Shown piece by piece: positions 16,836 through 26,470 of a stretch of DNA of 64,000 nucleotides. The first letter of the stretch is position 1, and each line of letters opens with the position of its first letter. The DNA comes from an uncultured Bacilli bacterium. Its GTDB lineage: Bacteria; Bacillota_I; Bacilli_A; RF39; UBA660. The position numbers and the translations under genes were made by a program. The notes beneath the pieces were generated by a model. That model made no database searches and was not told the DNA's origin. It saw nothing but the letters and a program-made list of their open reading frames with translations. Location: the NCBI GenBank assembly GCA_934098395.1, contig CAKOOM010000002.1, forward strand, positions 232,927 to 296,926, read 5' to 3'.

Positions 16836-18881
16836 TTATAGTTTTTCTTTTGCTTGTCTCATTGATAATGTTGCTTCGTTGATGGCATCATCGATTGTTT
16901 TTACGTTATCTAGTATCATACTGTAACCTAGGGTTGCTCCAAATTCATGTGGTAAATTTTTAAATTCTTTACTCAATTTTCTAGTGTACTCAATTACTTT
17001 CTTTTCATCGTATCCGACCATATATACAAGGAATTCATTACCATCTGTTCTAACGATATCCGTGTTTTCTTCTTGATTTATTATTAAGATACTAGCGGCT
17101 TTTTTAATTACTTCATCGCCTTCGGTATGTCCGTAGTTATCATTAATATATTTAATATTATTTAAATCAATTATTACAATGGCTTGTGGATATATGACGT
17201 TTTCTTCCCATTTTTTAATATTATAATTTAAATAGTTTCTATTTTTTAGTGAGGTCATAACATCGATAAATTTTAATTTATCTTCTTTGTTAAGAGCTAC
17301 TTTCTTTCTTTTTTGTTTATAATAGAACATGATTAACACGATTGGAATAAAGATTACAGCTAACATAATTACAATATATTTAATCATATTGCTTAGTTCA
17401 TTCTTAGAATTAATTATATAATCAGTATTATATTTATATTCAATATCTTTATAATCTACGCTAGAGATGTAGTGTGTAAATAGTTTGGCAAAAGTATCAT
17501 TTTTATTTACGTCTCTTATAACGAAGTTGTAGTTGTATGGTAATACTCCTTGATATATGATATTGAATTTTTTGAATTTTTTATCTTTGTAATAGTCGTA
17601 TGTAGACTTATCAAGGATAACAATACTGTTGCTACTGATATTTCGTAATAATTCATCAGTGTTATTATAAGCTATTGCTTTAACGGAATTATTAGTTAAA
17701 TAAGTATGCATATAGGTATTTGCTACGACTAGAACTTCTTTATCTTTTAGACTTCTGATGGAAGTCATATTGTATGGTACTTGTGATAAAACTAAGTATT
17801 CTTCTTCGAATGGACTTACACTTTTTATGATATCAACATTTGTACCGGTTGGATCAAAATTAGCAAATAGAAAATCTACTTCTCCACTAGATAATGCTTG
17901 CTTTAATTCGGCATTATTTTTATATCCGACAGTTTTAATGTCAACGTCTACTAAATCGGCAAAGTCTGTTAGATAATTAGAAAATGTTCCAACAAATTCT
18001 TTATTAATCATATTTTCGTATGGCATATTTACAACATATCCGAATGTATATGATGATGAATTATAATTTACTTTTTGTTCTTCAGTTATTTCTTTATACT
18101 TGGTAAATGTATTTATGAAACTTTCTTGATAAACTTTTTGTTGTTTTTCTTTTTGATATATAAGATAATATTTATTCATGATATTTTTTAAAGTCTTATT
18201 ATCTTTGATGGTTAATACGTATGATTTATATAAGTCATTTATATGATATACGATTGATAAATTATTAGTTAAGATATCATCTAAATAAAGATTACTTGGA
18301 AGAATTATATAGTCTACGACTGACCCGGTTAGATTATTGATAAGTTCTTCAGAATCTTTACTGGTAACAAGATTTATTTTTTTAATATCATTTAAATAGT
18401 ATCTAATATTAGTTATATCGGCATCTAAAATACCAATATTTTTTTCAGTTAAATCAGACAAGTTATTAATATCTACAGGTTCTTTAGCAATAATAGTATA
18501 ATAATCTTGATACATTAAAATATCATTATCAGTTAATTCTTCATTATAATTTAGTACTTTAAAAGCAATATTTTTATAAGAATTATTATCATTAGTAGTA
18601 ATATAAGATATTTTATTAAAATTAACACCGTAAGTATTCGTAAACTCTTCTAGGTATGAAAATATAATACCTGTCCCATCTTGACCGTAAAGTGGTACAT
18701 CGTTATAAACACTTACGTCAACCATTTCACTGGTATGATTATTAATCCAGTTTTTTTCAATTATTGATAAACTTGATGAGTCTTTAGTATAGTTTAGAAT
18801 GAAAATAACTAGAGCAATAACAAAGATTAAAATGATTATTGATAAAGTTACTATTTTGTTTATTTTATTATTTTTCTTCAT
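16836..18881 (-). CDS. membrane sensor with periplasmic-binding-type domains and degenerate GGDEF
   Basis: 681 aa. Membrane helix at about 10-30, then two extracytoplasmic regions resembling family-3 solute-binding domains (each ends in a ...LNLVYHI/FNIIYQG-type strand), a second helix at about 498-518, and a C-terminal GGDEF-fold domain starting DVMTSLKNRNYL. The signature loop reads RTDGNEFLVY: DGNEF instead of GG(D/E)EF, losing the first Gly and the metal/catalytic Asp. The magnesium-binding Asp in IVIIDLNNIKYIND is kept. Diguanylate cyclase activity is therefore doubtful; nucleotide binding or an altered product is possible. No EAL, PilZ or other c-di-GMP gene is in the window. Confidence 0.8.
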   Translation of the reverse strand: MKKNNKINKIVTLSIIILIFVIALVIFILNYTKDSSSLSIIEKNWINNHTSEMVDVSVYNDVPLYGQDGTGIIFSYLEEFTNTYGVNFNKISYITTNDNNSYKNIAFKVLNYNEELTDNDILMYQDYYTIIAKEPVDINNLSDLTEKNIGILDADITNIRYYLNDIKKINLVTSKDSEELINNLTGSVVDYIILPSNLYLDDILTNNLSIVYHINDLYKSYVLTIKDNKTLKNIMNKYYLIYQKEKQQKVYQESFINTFTKYKEITEEQKVNYNSSSYTFGYVVNMPYENMINKEFVGTFSNYLTDFADLVDVDIKTVGYKNNAELKQALSSGEVDFLFANFDPTGTNVDIIKSVSPFEEEYLVLSQVPYNMTSIRSLKDKEVLVVANTYMHTYLTNNSVKAIAYNNTDELLRNISSNSIVILDKSTYDYYKDKKFKKFNIIYQGVLPYNYNFVIRDVNKNDTFAKLFTHYISSVDYKDIEYKYNTDYIINSKNELSNMIKYIVIMLAVIFIPIVLIMFYYKQKRKKVALNKEDKLKFIDVMTSLKNRNYLNYNIKKWEENVIYPQAIVIIDLNNIKYINDNYGHTEGDEVIKKAASILIINQEENTDIVRTDGNEFLVYMVGYDEKKVIEYTRKLSKEFKNLPHEFGATLGYSMILDNVKTIDDAINEATLSMRQAKEKL

Positions 18882-18892
18882 GATTTTGCTCC

Positions 18893-19354
18893 CTAATTTT
18901 TAGTCCAACTGATGCTATCGATATCAGGATGTTTGGTACCAGCTATGGTAAATGTTTTGTCTTCTTCGCCTTCTTTGGCTTCGCTTTTTTGGGTTAAGAA
19001 ATATTCAAAGTCGTAACATTTAATTACTTCTTCACTGTATGATTCTAAGGTTTTACTAGCTATTTCTTTAGCTTTATCTTTAGATGTTTTATCAGTAAAT
19101 GTAATAACTGTATATATTATTTTTCCTTTGATATTTATGGTAATATCTTCAACCTCGTCTAATTCTTTTGTCTCACTAATAATTTTATTAGTAGTTGATT
19201 TTTCTACTTTTACGATATTGTTTAAACGATCGCCATATTCACTACCACTTGAAAATAACATTCTTGCTACTATTGCAAAAATAACTATTAGTAAGATTAG
19301 AGAAAGCCCTACAACAATTGATAACCCCTTATGTCTTTTTATTAATGATTTCAT
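18893..19354 (-). CDS. small membrane-anchored hypothetical protein
   Basis: 153 aa from the ATG at 19354, preceded by GGAGGT; an ATG 12 bases upstream overlaps that site. A single membrane helix at about residues 11-33, a short positively charged N-terminus inside, and an extracytoplasmic domain of about 115 residues with alternating strand-helix pattern and one Cys. Not recognised. It lies 11 bases upstream of the sensor gene and is probably co-transcribed with it, so it might be an accessory of that sensor. Confidence 0.6.
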   Translation of the reverse strand: MKSLIKRHKGLSIVVGLSLILLIVIFAIVARMLFSSGSEYGDRLNNIVKVEKSTTNKIISETKELDEVEDITINIKGKIIYTVITFTDKTSKDKAKEIASKTLESYSEEVIKCYDFEYFLTQKSEAKEGEEDKTFTIAGTKHPDIDSISWTKN

Positions 19355-19430
19355 TTCTACCTCCATTGTAAATTAATTATACAATAAATTATAATTTTTG
19401 TAAATTATATATTAAATAATATGTAATATT

Positions 19431-19799
19431 TTATCTATTAGAAGATGGTAAGTTTCTTTTTTTAGTTTTTACTGTGGTTTGTTCTTCAGTGTATCCGAAT
19501 TCTTCTAAAATAGTTTTTTTAACGGTTTCAAAGTATTTTTCACTGGTTTCAGTAATTATGGTTAATGGTTCATTAAATAATTTTATAAATTCTTTTTCTA
19601 GGAAGGCTTCTCTTTCTAGATATTTTTCCATTGTGGGATAGCATGATGGTAATATTTGATTAAATCCTTTTGAGATGCAAATCATGCCAATTTCTCCAAG
19701 TGAATCTTCAAAAATATAAGCATCGCTTATGTCTTCGTAGTATAAGGCTAGTTTTTCTTCATTGTCGAAGTATTCGTAAGTTTTAATTATTTTATTCAT
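19431..19799 (-). CDS. hypothetical cytoplasmic protein
   Basis: 122 aa, AAGGAG site before the ATG. No membrane segment or known motif. Acidic middle part, Lys/Arg-rich C-terminus (KTKKRNLPSSNR). It lies 11 bases after the InlB-repeat lipoprotein gene, likely in the dnaE transcript. Confidence 0.5.
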   Translation of the reverse strand: MNKIIKTYEYFDNEEKLALYYEDISDAYIFEDSLGEIGMICISKGFNQILPSCYPTMEKYLEREAFLEKEFIKLFNEPLTIITETSEKYFETVKKTILEEFGYTEEQTTVKTKKRNLPSSNR

Positions 19800-19810
19800 A
19801 GTTTTCTCCT

Positions 19811-20689
19811 TTATTTTTTTGTGTAAACAGCTTTCAGGGTTATATTATCGGTTATTTCTTTAGAAAAGTCAAATACTAATCCATCAAGAGTCCAATATGC
19901 AAATATATAATCTTTTTTTACAGGGGTTTCAATATTGTCTAGTTTTGTACCTGATTCGAGATATTTATCTTTAATTATGGTTCCTCCATCGGTATCAAAA
20001 GATATTCGAACATAATTAATAGCTTGCCAAGAGGCAGTTATAGTCGTATCACTGGATAGCGGAGTATCAAAATTATATACTTTGTTATTTATAGTCCAAC
20101 AAATGAATTTATATCCTGTTTTTTTAGGAGTGGCTGGCTTTTTAGGAATGGTATTTATTAATATATCATATGATGTAGTCCCTACTCCACCGGATAAATC
20201 ATAATTGATGGTAATCATGCTTTTTTTAAATTTAGCTGTTAGGGTTATATCGCTAGTTGGTGGGATATTAAAATCATACAACTCATTACCTTGATACCAA
20301 CCAATAAAGGTGTATTTATTTTTTCTTGGTTTGGTTGGTTCTTTGATTTTTTCACCAACATTAATGGTTTGATATTTTTCTTCGTCCTCAATAATAAATT
20401 TTATTTTGTATGTTTTAGTAATGGATGGTTTTTTGGTGTAGTTAGCAGTAATAGAAATATCTTTATTTAAAACGGTATCTTTGGAAATATTCATACCAGA
20501 CTGCGTCCACGAAGTAAAGATATAGCCATCTTTTATGGGAGCTGTAATGCTATTTAGGGTTTCTCCTTTTTGAACTTTTACGGTATTAAGAATATTTCCT
20601 TTTGAATCTTTAATAGTTATGGTTATTAATTTACTACAACCAGGAATAATTAATAGTAATGTAATGATAAATAGAAAATACTTCTTCAT
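19811..20689 (-). CDS. lipoprotein with InlB B-repeat (Listeria-Bacteroides) domains
   Basis: 292 aa. Lipoprotein signal ending LLIIPGC (Cys18). Four beta-grasp repeats of about 60-65 residues follow, each with the Listeria-Bacteroides pattern: GYIFTSW, YTFIGWY, GYKFICW and DYIFAYW preceded by a P-x-K/R-x2 turn, and ending in T-I-T-A-x-(W/F/Y). The domain is found in surface proteins and adhesins. No LPXTG or LysM is present. It starts inside the end of dnaE (4-base ATGA overlap), an odd pairing of a surface protein with a polymerase gene. Confidence 0.8.
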   Translation of the reverse strand: MKKYFLFIITLLLIIPGCSKLITITIKDSKGNILNTVKVQKGETLNSITAPIKDGYIFTSWTQSGMNISKDTVLNKDISITANYTKKPSITKTYKIKFIIEDEEKYQTINVGEKIKEPTKPRKNKYTFIGWYQGNELYDFNIPPTSDITLTAKFKKSMITINYDLSGGVGTTSYDILINTIPKKPATPKKTGYKFICWTINNKVYNFDTPLSSDTTITASWQAINYVRISFDTDGGTIIKDKYLESGTKLDNIETPVKKDYIFAYWTLDGLVFDFSKEITDNITLKAVYTKK

Positions 20690-23619
20690 TTTTTTGACTC
20701 CTTAGTTAAGTTAGTTATTTTTGAAACTACGATTTGATAATTATCAAATCTTTTTTCTACTTTACCAGTAATATCAATAATATCATTTATATCTAGTGAT
20801 AAGTCTTTGGTATAAATATTAGGAAATAAAGTTAGATCTATTTGGGTGTATTCGTCACTGGCTTTAAGAAAAGCCATAACATCGTTGTTTTTAGTCATTA
20901 TTTCTTTAATACGATTCACTTCAAGTACTAAGCTGATATATTTATTTTCGTAATTATTTAGAGAAAGGGTATTTATTTTATTGTTTTTTCGATAAAAATT
21001 TACTGGATGACTAGATAGATAAAAGCCAAAGGAAGATAATTCTTTTTTTACTAATTCAGATTTGGAATATTCGGGATAATCTTGCAAGATTGGTTCGCTT
21101 ATTTCTAAAGAATCTATATCAAGTGATAGTTCAAGATAGTTAATAATCATATCAAGATTATTAATTAGTGTTTGTTCGTTTATTGATAGGTTATTAAATA
21201 CTCCAGCGTTAATCAAATTTTCAAGAGCCGATTTATCAATTATTTTTCCATACATACGTTTAGCAAAGTTAATAAAGCTAGTAAATTCACCTTCTTGGCG
21301 GCATTCGATTATTTGATTTGCTTGGATGTTGGAAATGTTTTTAATTATTTGTAACGGACAAATGATTTTATTATCTTTTATTTGATAAGATAGCGTTGAT
21401 AAGTTGATATCTGGTGGTAATACGGTAATGTTTTTTTGTCTTAATTTAGCAATGTATGTGCTAGTTTGAGTTGGTGAATTAATATTGTCTTCTAAAAGCG
21501 ATAGCATAAAATAACTATAGAAATGAGCTTTTAAAAAGGCCATCTTGTAAGAAATCATCGCATATGATACGGCATGAGACTTATTAAAACCATAATTAGC
21601 AAATTTTAAGATTAAGTCATATACTTTGTTAACTACTTTTTCATCATAACCTGCAGCAATACTACAAGAGATAAACTTATCTTTTTCTTTTAAAATAATG
21701 TCAGATTTTTTCTTAGAAATTGCTCTTCTTAAAATATCGGCTTCACCGAGAGAATATCCGGCAATAGTGCGAGCAAGTTCCATAATTTGTTCTTGGTAGA
21801 CGATTAGACCGTAGGTTTCTTTTAGGATATCTTCAACGTCTTTATTTAAATATTCAACTTTTTTCTTACCTTCTCTTCTTAGAATGAAATCGTTGATACT
21901 ATCCATGGGACCTGGACGATACAAAGAGATGGCTAGAACGATATCAGAAAAACTTTGGGGTTTTAATTTTTTTAGGAAGCTAATCATACCTTGGGATTCA
22001 AATTGGAAGATACCTTCGGTATCACCGTTTGAGAACAAGTTATTAGTTAATTTATCATCAAGGGGGATATTATTAAAAGTTATATTTAGGTTTAGATTAT
22101 CTCTAATATTATTAATAACATTGTTAATAAAAGTTAGATTAGATAGTCCTAAAAAGTCCATTTTGAGTAAACCAAGAGGTTCTAGATAGTCTTTTGAGTA
22201 ACCAGATAAATACATACCTGATTGGCTTTTATAAAGAGGGATTGTTTTATCAATGTCAATACTACTCATAACAATACCAGCAGCATGAATAGATACATGT
22301 CTTGGCATTCCTTCTAAGTGAAGAGCTATTTTATATAAGTTTTTTAGTTCATCACTTGAAGATACTAGTTTTTTTATTTCATTTTGTTTATTATATGAAG
22401 ATAATAAGTCATCTTTTACTTGTTTAGCAAGAGTATCTATTAAAGACGGAGAAATGTTTAGAATTTTACCAACATCTCTTATGACTTGTTTAGTTCCGAG
22501 AGTATTAAAAGTAATGATACCAACAACTTTCTTTTCACCATACTTAGATATTACATAGTCTATTACATCTTGTCTTTTGGTAGCATCAAAATCGATATCA
22601 ATATCGGGCATAGTTACACGTTCTTCATTTAAAAATCTTTCAAATAATAAATTATATTTAATTGGGTCTACTTCAGTTATACCAAGAGAATAGCTTACTA
22701 GAGAACCAGCGGCTGAACCTCTACCTGGACCAACAAGAATATGATTTTTTTTAGCATATAATACATAATCATAAACGATTAAGAAGTAATCGTTAAAGCC
22801 CATTTTATCTATTACTTTTAATTCATAATTTAATCTTTCTAGATATTTAGTACTAGGGTTATTAGATAATCTTTTATTTAATCCTTTATAAGCAAGATTA
22901 TGTAAGAATACTTTGCTGTTAATGGATTTGTCATAGATTGGTAATAGATTGTCTTGATAAGATATTGAAACATTGCAATTATCAGCAATATACTTGGTAT
23001 TTAAAATGTCTTCTTCAAGTGACAAGGCCATAATTTCTTCTGTGGTTAATAAATGTTTGTTTTTGTTAGTACCAAAGACATATTCGCCAAGGACTTTACC
23101 ATCACGAATCATTTTAGCATAATCTAGATAGATGTCATCGTCTTTATATAAGTAACTTACGTCATTTATTAGGACACGTTTTTTTGTTATTTTATCTCTA
23201 GTAGCAATATCAGAATATCCGATAAATTTATCATCATAGATGTTATATATTTCTTCATTATAAAAAGAAAAAGGCATAACTAAAATAAGATTATCTTTAT
23301 ATTTTACTAGATCTTCGACGGTTAGTTCATTCGATGAGATAATTGTAGATAATTTTATTATATTTTTATACCCTGAATTGTTTTTGGCATATAAAAGAAT
23401 ATGCGAATTGTTAATAGTTAAATCAATACCAATAATTGGTTTTATGTTTTCTTTTTGGCAAGCATTAATGAATTCCATAACTCCGAACATATTAGATTCA
23501 TCAGTTATGGCAAGGCTTGTGTATCCATAATTTTTAGCTAGGTTTACAAGTTTTTTTATTGAAATGATACTGCTAAGGATGGAATAGTTTGTTTTTACTT
23601 GTAATGCTGTATAATTCAT
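20686..23619 (-). CDS. dnaE: DNA polymerase III alpha subunit, DnaE type
   Basis: 977 aa, within the short Firmicutes DnaE range. N-terminal PHP domain (TDESNMFGVMEF near 38-49), palm with PGRGSAAGSLVSY and PDIDIDFD (catalytic Asp triad), fingers YRPGPMDSI and EQIMELARTIAGY, then helix-hairpin-helix and a C-terminal OB fold (about 900-965). In this group DnaE extends primers for the replicase PolC. TGA stop in an ATGA overlap with the next gene. It follows dnaB and dnaI, making a replication cluster. Confidence 0.96.
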   Translation of the reverse strand: MNYTALQVKTNYSILSSIISIKKLVNLAKNYGYTSLAITDESNMFGVMEFINACQKENIKPIIGIDLTINNSHILLYAKNNSGYKNIIKLSTIISSNELTVEDLVKYKDNLILVMPFSFYNEEIYNIYDDKFIGYSDIATRDKITKKRVLINDVSYLYKDDDIYLDYAKMIRDGKVLGEYVFGTNKNKHLLTTEEIMALSLEEDILNTKYIADNCNVSISYQDNLLPIYDKSINSKVFLHNLAYKGLNKRLSNNPSTKYLERLNYELKVIDKMGFNDYFLIVYDYVLYAKKNHILVGPGRGSAAGSLVSYSLGITEVDPIKYNLLFERFLNEERVTMPDIDIDFDATKRQDVIDYVISKYGEKKVVGIITFNTLGTKQVIRDVGKILNISPSLIDTLAKQVKDDLLSSYNKQNEIKKLVSSSDELKNLYKIALHLEGMPRHVSIHAAGIVMSSIDIDKTIPLYKSQSGMYLSGYSKDYLEPLGLLKMDFLGLSNLTFINNVINNIRDNLNLNITFNNIPLDDKLTNNLFSNGDTEGIFQFESQGMISFLKKLKPQSFSDIVLAISLYRPGPMDSINDFILRREGKKKVEYLNKDVEDILKETYGLIVYQEQIMELARTIAGYSLGEADILRRAISKKKSDIILKEKDKFISCSIAAGYDEKVVNKVYDLILKFANYGFNKSHAVSYAMISYKMAFLKAHFYSYFMLSLLEDNINSPTQTSTYIAKLRQKNITVLPPDINLSTLSYQIKDNKIICPLQIIKNISNIQANQIIECRQEGEFTSFINFAKRMYGKIIDKSALENLINAGVFNNLSINEQTLINNLDMIINYLELSLDIDSLEISEPILQDYPEYSKSELVKKELSSFGFYLSSHPVNFYRKNNKINTLSLNNYENKYISLVLEVNRIKEIMTKNNDVMAFLKASDEYTQIDLTLFPNIYTKDLSLDINDIIDITGKVEKRFDNYQIVVSKITNLTKESKK

Positions 23620-23638
23620 GAATACGACCTTCTTTCTG

Positions 23639-23914
23639 TTAAAATCTCCACATAAAGTACATTATGGCAATGGCAGCAATAGCAATAACAGTAGCTAGGA
23701 TAGCAACATTAGTAAAGCCACTACTTTTAACGCCGATATCACTTCCTAAAAGTGAACCTTTAAATTTTTCGACCAATTTACTTTGCTTTTTTTGTACGTG
23801 ATTAGCTAGTTTATATTTTTTAGTTAAATCAATATCATAATTATCAGTTGATGATAGGATAATGGTTTCTTCTTGTCCTTCCTCATTTTTATACTTTTTA
23901 CTTAAATTATTCAT
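23639..23914 (-). CDS. small tail-anchored membrane protein
   Basis: 91 aa from the ATG at 23914 with a GAGGG site; a longer frame to 23941 overlaps dnaI. Charged N-terminal 55 residues and one membrane helix at about 66-89 ending in MWRF. Not recognised. Sits between dnaI and dnaE, 7 bases after dnaI, so it is expressed with the replication genes; a membrane tether is conceivable but unproven. Confidence 0.55.
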   Translation of the reverse strand: MNNLSKKYKNEEGQEETIILSSTDNYDIDLTKKYKLANHVQKKQSKLVEKFKGSLLGSDIGVKSSGFTNVAILATVIAIAAIAIMYFMWRF

Positions 23915-23921
23915 AGTACCC

Positions 23922-24845
23922 TCACTTTCTTTTATTTTCACTTATCATAGTAACACTTGTGGTTAATTGTTTTATTCTTTCAATAATTCTTCTGGATTTT
24001 ATATGATCTACTTCTTTATTAGTCGTAGCTAAATGATCTTCAAGTTCAGCAAGCGTTAAATTAGATGTGAAGAATGTTGGCAGTTTTTCTTCCATACGAT
24101 ACTGAAGAATGGTACCTAGTACTTCATCACGAGACCATTCAGTAACACTATCTGCTCCGATATCATCTAGTAAAAGATAATTAGCTTTTTTAATAAAATT
24201 AAATCTTTTTTTGTATTCTTCATTATCATAAAAGGCTTCTTTTAAGCTTCTTAGAAATTCTGGATAATAGACAATAGCAATGGTTTTGCCAGTTTTAGCT
24301 ATTTCATTTAGCATGGCTGATAAGAGATATGTTTTACCGCATCCGAAATTTCCATTTAAATAGATTCCTTTTTGATAGATATCTTTTTTGGTATTAGTAA
24401 TGTATTCTTTCATCCATTTTATTACTTCGAAACGATTTTTATCAAGTAAATCAATATCTTTCATTTTAGCATTTTTTATGTCTTTGGGGATATCATAATA
24501 GTAAATATTGGCTAATTTAGTATTTTCTTTATCTAGTTTAGTTTTATATTTACATGGACGATATGCAAATTCAACTTCTTTTTCAATACGATTAGGATAA
24601 TAAATGTATCCGGATACTTCGTTTTTGCATTCAAGAATATTTTTACAGCTTTTACAATTATTATATTCGCAGGCTGAAGCAGATAGCTTTGTGGTGTATT
24701 TCATAAGTGTTTCTTCAGGTAAATCTAGTTCGTTGGCTATTTTTCTAAAAGTCATATCTTCATCATATTTTTTTCGGTAATATGATTCTAGTTTATATTT
24801 AGACTTACCATATTTTCCATCAATTAAATCTTTTACTGTTTCCAT
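23922..24845 (-). CDS. dnaI: primosomal helicase loader DnaI
   Basis: 307 aa. N-terminal helicase-binding part with a zinc cluster (C-x5-C-x2-C-x5-C around 58-73). C-terminal AAA+ ATPase: Walker A NGNFGCGKTYLL, Walker B YLLLDDIGAD, sensor-1 FFTSNLT, Arg-rich SRRIIERI. Loads the replicative helicase at the origin and at restart sites together with the upstream DnaB protein. One base separates it from dnaB, as in Bacillus. Confidence 0.95.
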   Translation of the reverse strand: METVKDLIDGKYGKSKYKLESYYRKKYDEDMTFRKIANELDLPEETLMKYTTKLSASACEYNNCKSCKNILECKNEVSGYIYYPNRIEKEVEFAYRPCKYKTKLDKENTKLANIYYYDIPKDIKNAKMKDIDLLDKNRFEVIKWMKEYITNTKKDIYQKGIYLNGNFGCGKTYLLSAMLNEIAKTGKTIAIVYYPEFLRSLKEAFYDNEEYKKRFNFIKKANYLLLDDIGADSVTEWSRDEVLGTILQYRMEEKLPTFFTSNLTLAELEDHLATTNKEVDHIKSRRIIERIKQLTTSVTMISENKRK

Positions 24846-24846
24846 A

Positions 24847-26139
24847 TTAACGATACTCCTTTAACATTTCTTCAAGAACTTTTCGCTCTTCATCGGTAGC
24901 ACTTGCTGATTCGATATTTTGATTAAACCAAACAGGAACGGTAGCTTCTTTTTGATAGCTCTTGGTAGTTTTAATGGTTTTAATTTGCTTAGACTTGGAA
25001 TGATTCTTTCTAGCGATTTCCATAGCATCTTCGACGGTTTCAATATTTTTTCGCATCCATTGACCAGCGATGGTTTCTACGAGACTACGAGTTAATTTAT
25101 TATCATTTGTTTTTAGGACGTAATCTATCAAAACATTAATTACTCCTGGTTGTAATTTATAATCTATTAAAAGATCTTCGAGTAATTGAACGTCTCTTTT
25201 GGTTGGTTCAGCTGATTTATGTTTGCTACGTAGAAAGTCATATGGACTAGTTGTTTCAAAAGTATAAATCATTTTAGCCATCTTTGAATTGTCCCCGATA
25301 GGTTTTCTTAGGAATTCTGGTTGAGTAAACTCTACGATAGTTGGAAGTAATCCAGAATGATCGAATTGATAATGGTTTCTAGCTACTTTTCTTAATTCGT
25401 CACGAGAGACGGTACCTGATGGGGTAATACAAGTCTTGATAATAGCTTGCATTTTTTGAGCGTCGATATCATAAAGATATGCAAGAGAGATAATTAATTC
25501 TTGTAAGTCTTTAGTAAATATCTTTTTATCTATTTGTTTTGGCATGGATTCAATTAAGAAATTCATATCAAAATTACTATCTATTTTTAGTTTTAATTTA
25601 TTATATTTTCTAATATTATCATGATAAATATCAAGAGATGTGTAAGGAATAGATTTAAATACTTGATTAAAGGTATGAGTTATTTCACTATACCCTTCTT
25701 TAGAAATTTTTGGTATTTTAAAGTATTCCACAAGTTTTTCATACTCAATTTTTCCAACATTATTATAAAGAACGATATTAAATATTGGATGTGAGAAAAA
25801 TTCATGAGCTGATACGGGGGAATATAATTCATAGATATAATTATTTATGGTATCTTGCTTTATATAAGTTTTAAGTAAGCCAATTCCCTCTAGAATAGTT
25901 CTACTTTCTAATAATTCTTTTAATGATATATGTAGATTAGATAATAAATGAGCGTGAGAAATAACAGGACTTGCTTGTTTTAAAGTGTCTAAATCATTTA
26001 CTAGAATATTATATAAAGACAAAGCGGTAGGTCCAATAAGTGGAAGATATAACATATTTAATATTTTTAAATCTTGTTCGGTTATTATACTTTTGTTAAT
26101 AACTTTATATATATCAGCTGGTAATAAGTCATACTCCAT
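24847..26139 (-). CDS. dnaB: replication initiation/membrane attachment protein DnaB (Firmicutes type)
   Basis: 430 aa from the ATG at 26139 (GGAGGTG 7 bases away; an ATG 15 bases upstream overlaps that site). DnaD/DnaB-like protein: N-terminal winged-helix region (about 20-110) and a C-terminal DnaB_2 module near 335-385 ending QWMRKNIETVEDAMEIA. Works with DnaD and DnaI in helicase loading; it is not the E. coli DnaB helicase. First gene of the dnaB-dnaI-x-dnaE transcript. Confidence 0.92.
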   Translation of the reverse strand: MEYDLLPADIYKVINKSIITEQDLKILNMLYLPLIGPTALSLYNILVNDLDTLKQASPVISHAHLLSNLHISLKELLESRTILEGIGLLKTYIKQDTINNYIYELYSPVSAHEFFSHPIFNIVLYNNVGKIEYEKLVEYFKIPKISKEGYSEITHTFNQVFKSIPYTSLDIYHDNIRKYNKLKLKIDSNFDMNFLIESMPKQIDKKIFTKDLQELIISLAYLYDIDAQKMQAIIKTCITPSGTVSRDELRKVARNHYQFDHSGLLPTIVEFTQPEFLRKPIGDNSKMAKMIYTFETTSPYDFLRSKHKSAEPTKRDVQLLEDLLIDYKLQPGVINVLIDYVLKTNDNKLTRSLVETIAGQWMRKNIETVEDAMEIARKNHSKSKQIKTIKTTKSYQKEATVPVWFNQNIESASATDEERKVLEEMLKEYR

Positions 26140-26228
26140 ATATTTCACCTCCATCTACATATAAATTATATAATAATTTTCTATTTATTACAAGAAATAG
26201 ACGATGAAAAATAATATTTACTTACAAC

Positions 26229-26257
26229 TAAAAAAGTTAATGCTTAGACATTAACTT
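26229..26257 (-). terminator. terminator after the 50-aa gene
   Basis: A 9-bp stem (26234-26242 with 26249-26257) with a 6-base loop is followed on the minus strand by six T. It ends the recD2-small gene transcript. The rest of 26140-26283 shows nothing more. Confidence 0.65.
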
Positions 26258-26283
26258 ATTGACAAAGTATTTAATTAAGATTA

Positions 26284-26436
26284 TTACATCATGTCTTCAA
26301 GATCTTCGATCATCTTTGTTTTAGCACGATTCATTTGACGAATCATTTTTCTAAAATTACCACTTTTAATTTCTTGGTATAGTAATGTTCCACCAATACC
26401 TAGACCAATTAAACAAAGAGAATTTTTCATTTTCAT
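26284..26436 (-). CDS. 50-aa small protein with hydrophobic N-terminus
   Basis: ATG at 26436 with a GGGTGA site 5 bases away, 51 codons to TAA at 26284. The protein begins MKMKNSLCLIGLGIGGTLLY (a short membrane segment with a glycine zipper) and continues with a basic amphipathic helix ending IEDLEDMM. It resembles the small YtxH-like proteins in layout but is not recognised. It follows recD2 with about 35 bases between them. Confidence 0.6.
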   Translation of the reverse strand: MKMKNSLCLIGLGIGGTLLYQEIKSGNFRKMIRQMNRAKTKMIEDLEDMM

Positions 26437-26470
26437 ATTATCACCCATTGTTATTATTAACAAATGTTTA

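Noticed and set aside
20686..20689. Mycoplasma genetic code (TGA as Trp)
   Set aside because: TGA ends dnaE and tsaE within ATGA overlaps and Trp codons in aligned motifs are TGG, so the standard bacterial code applies.
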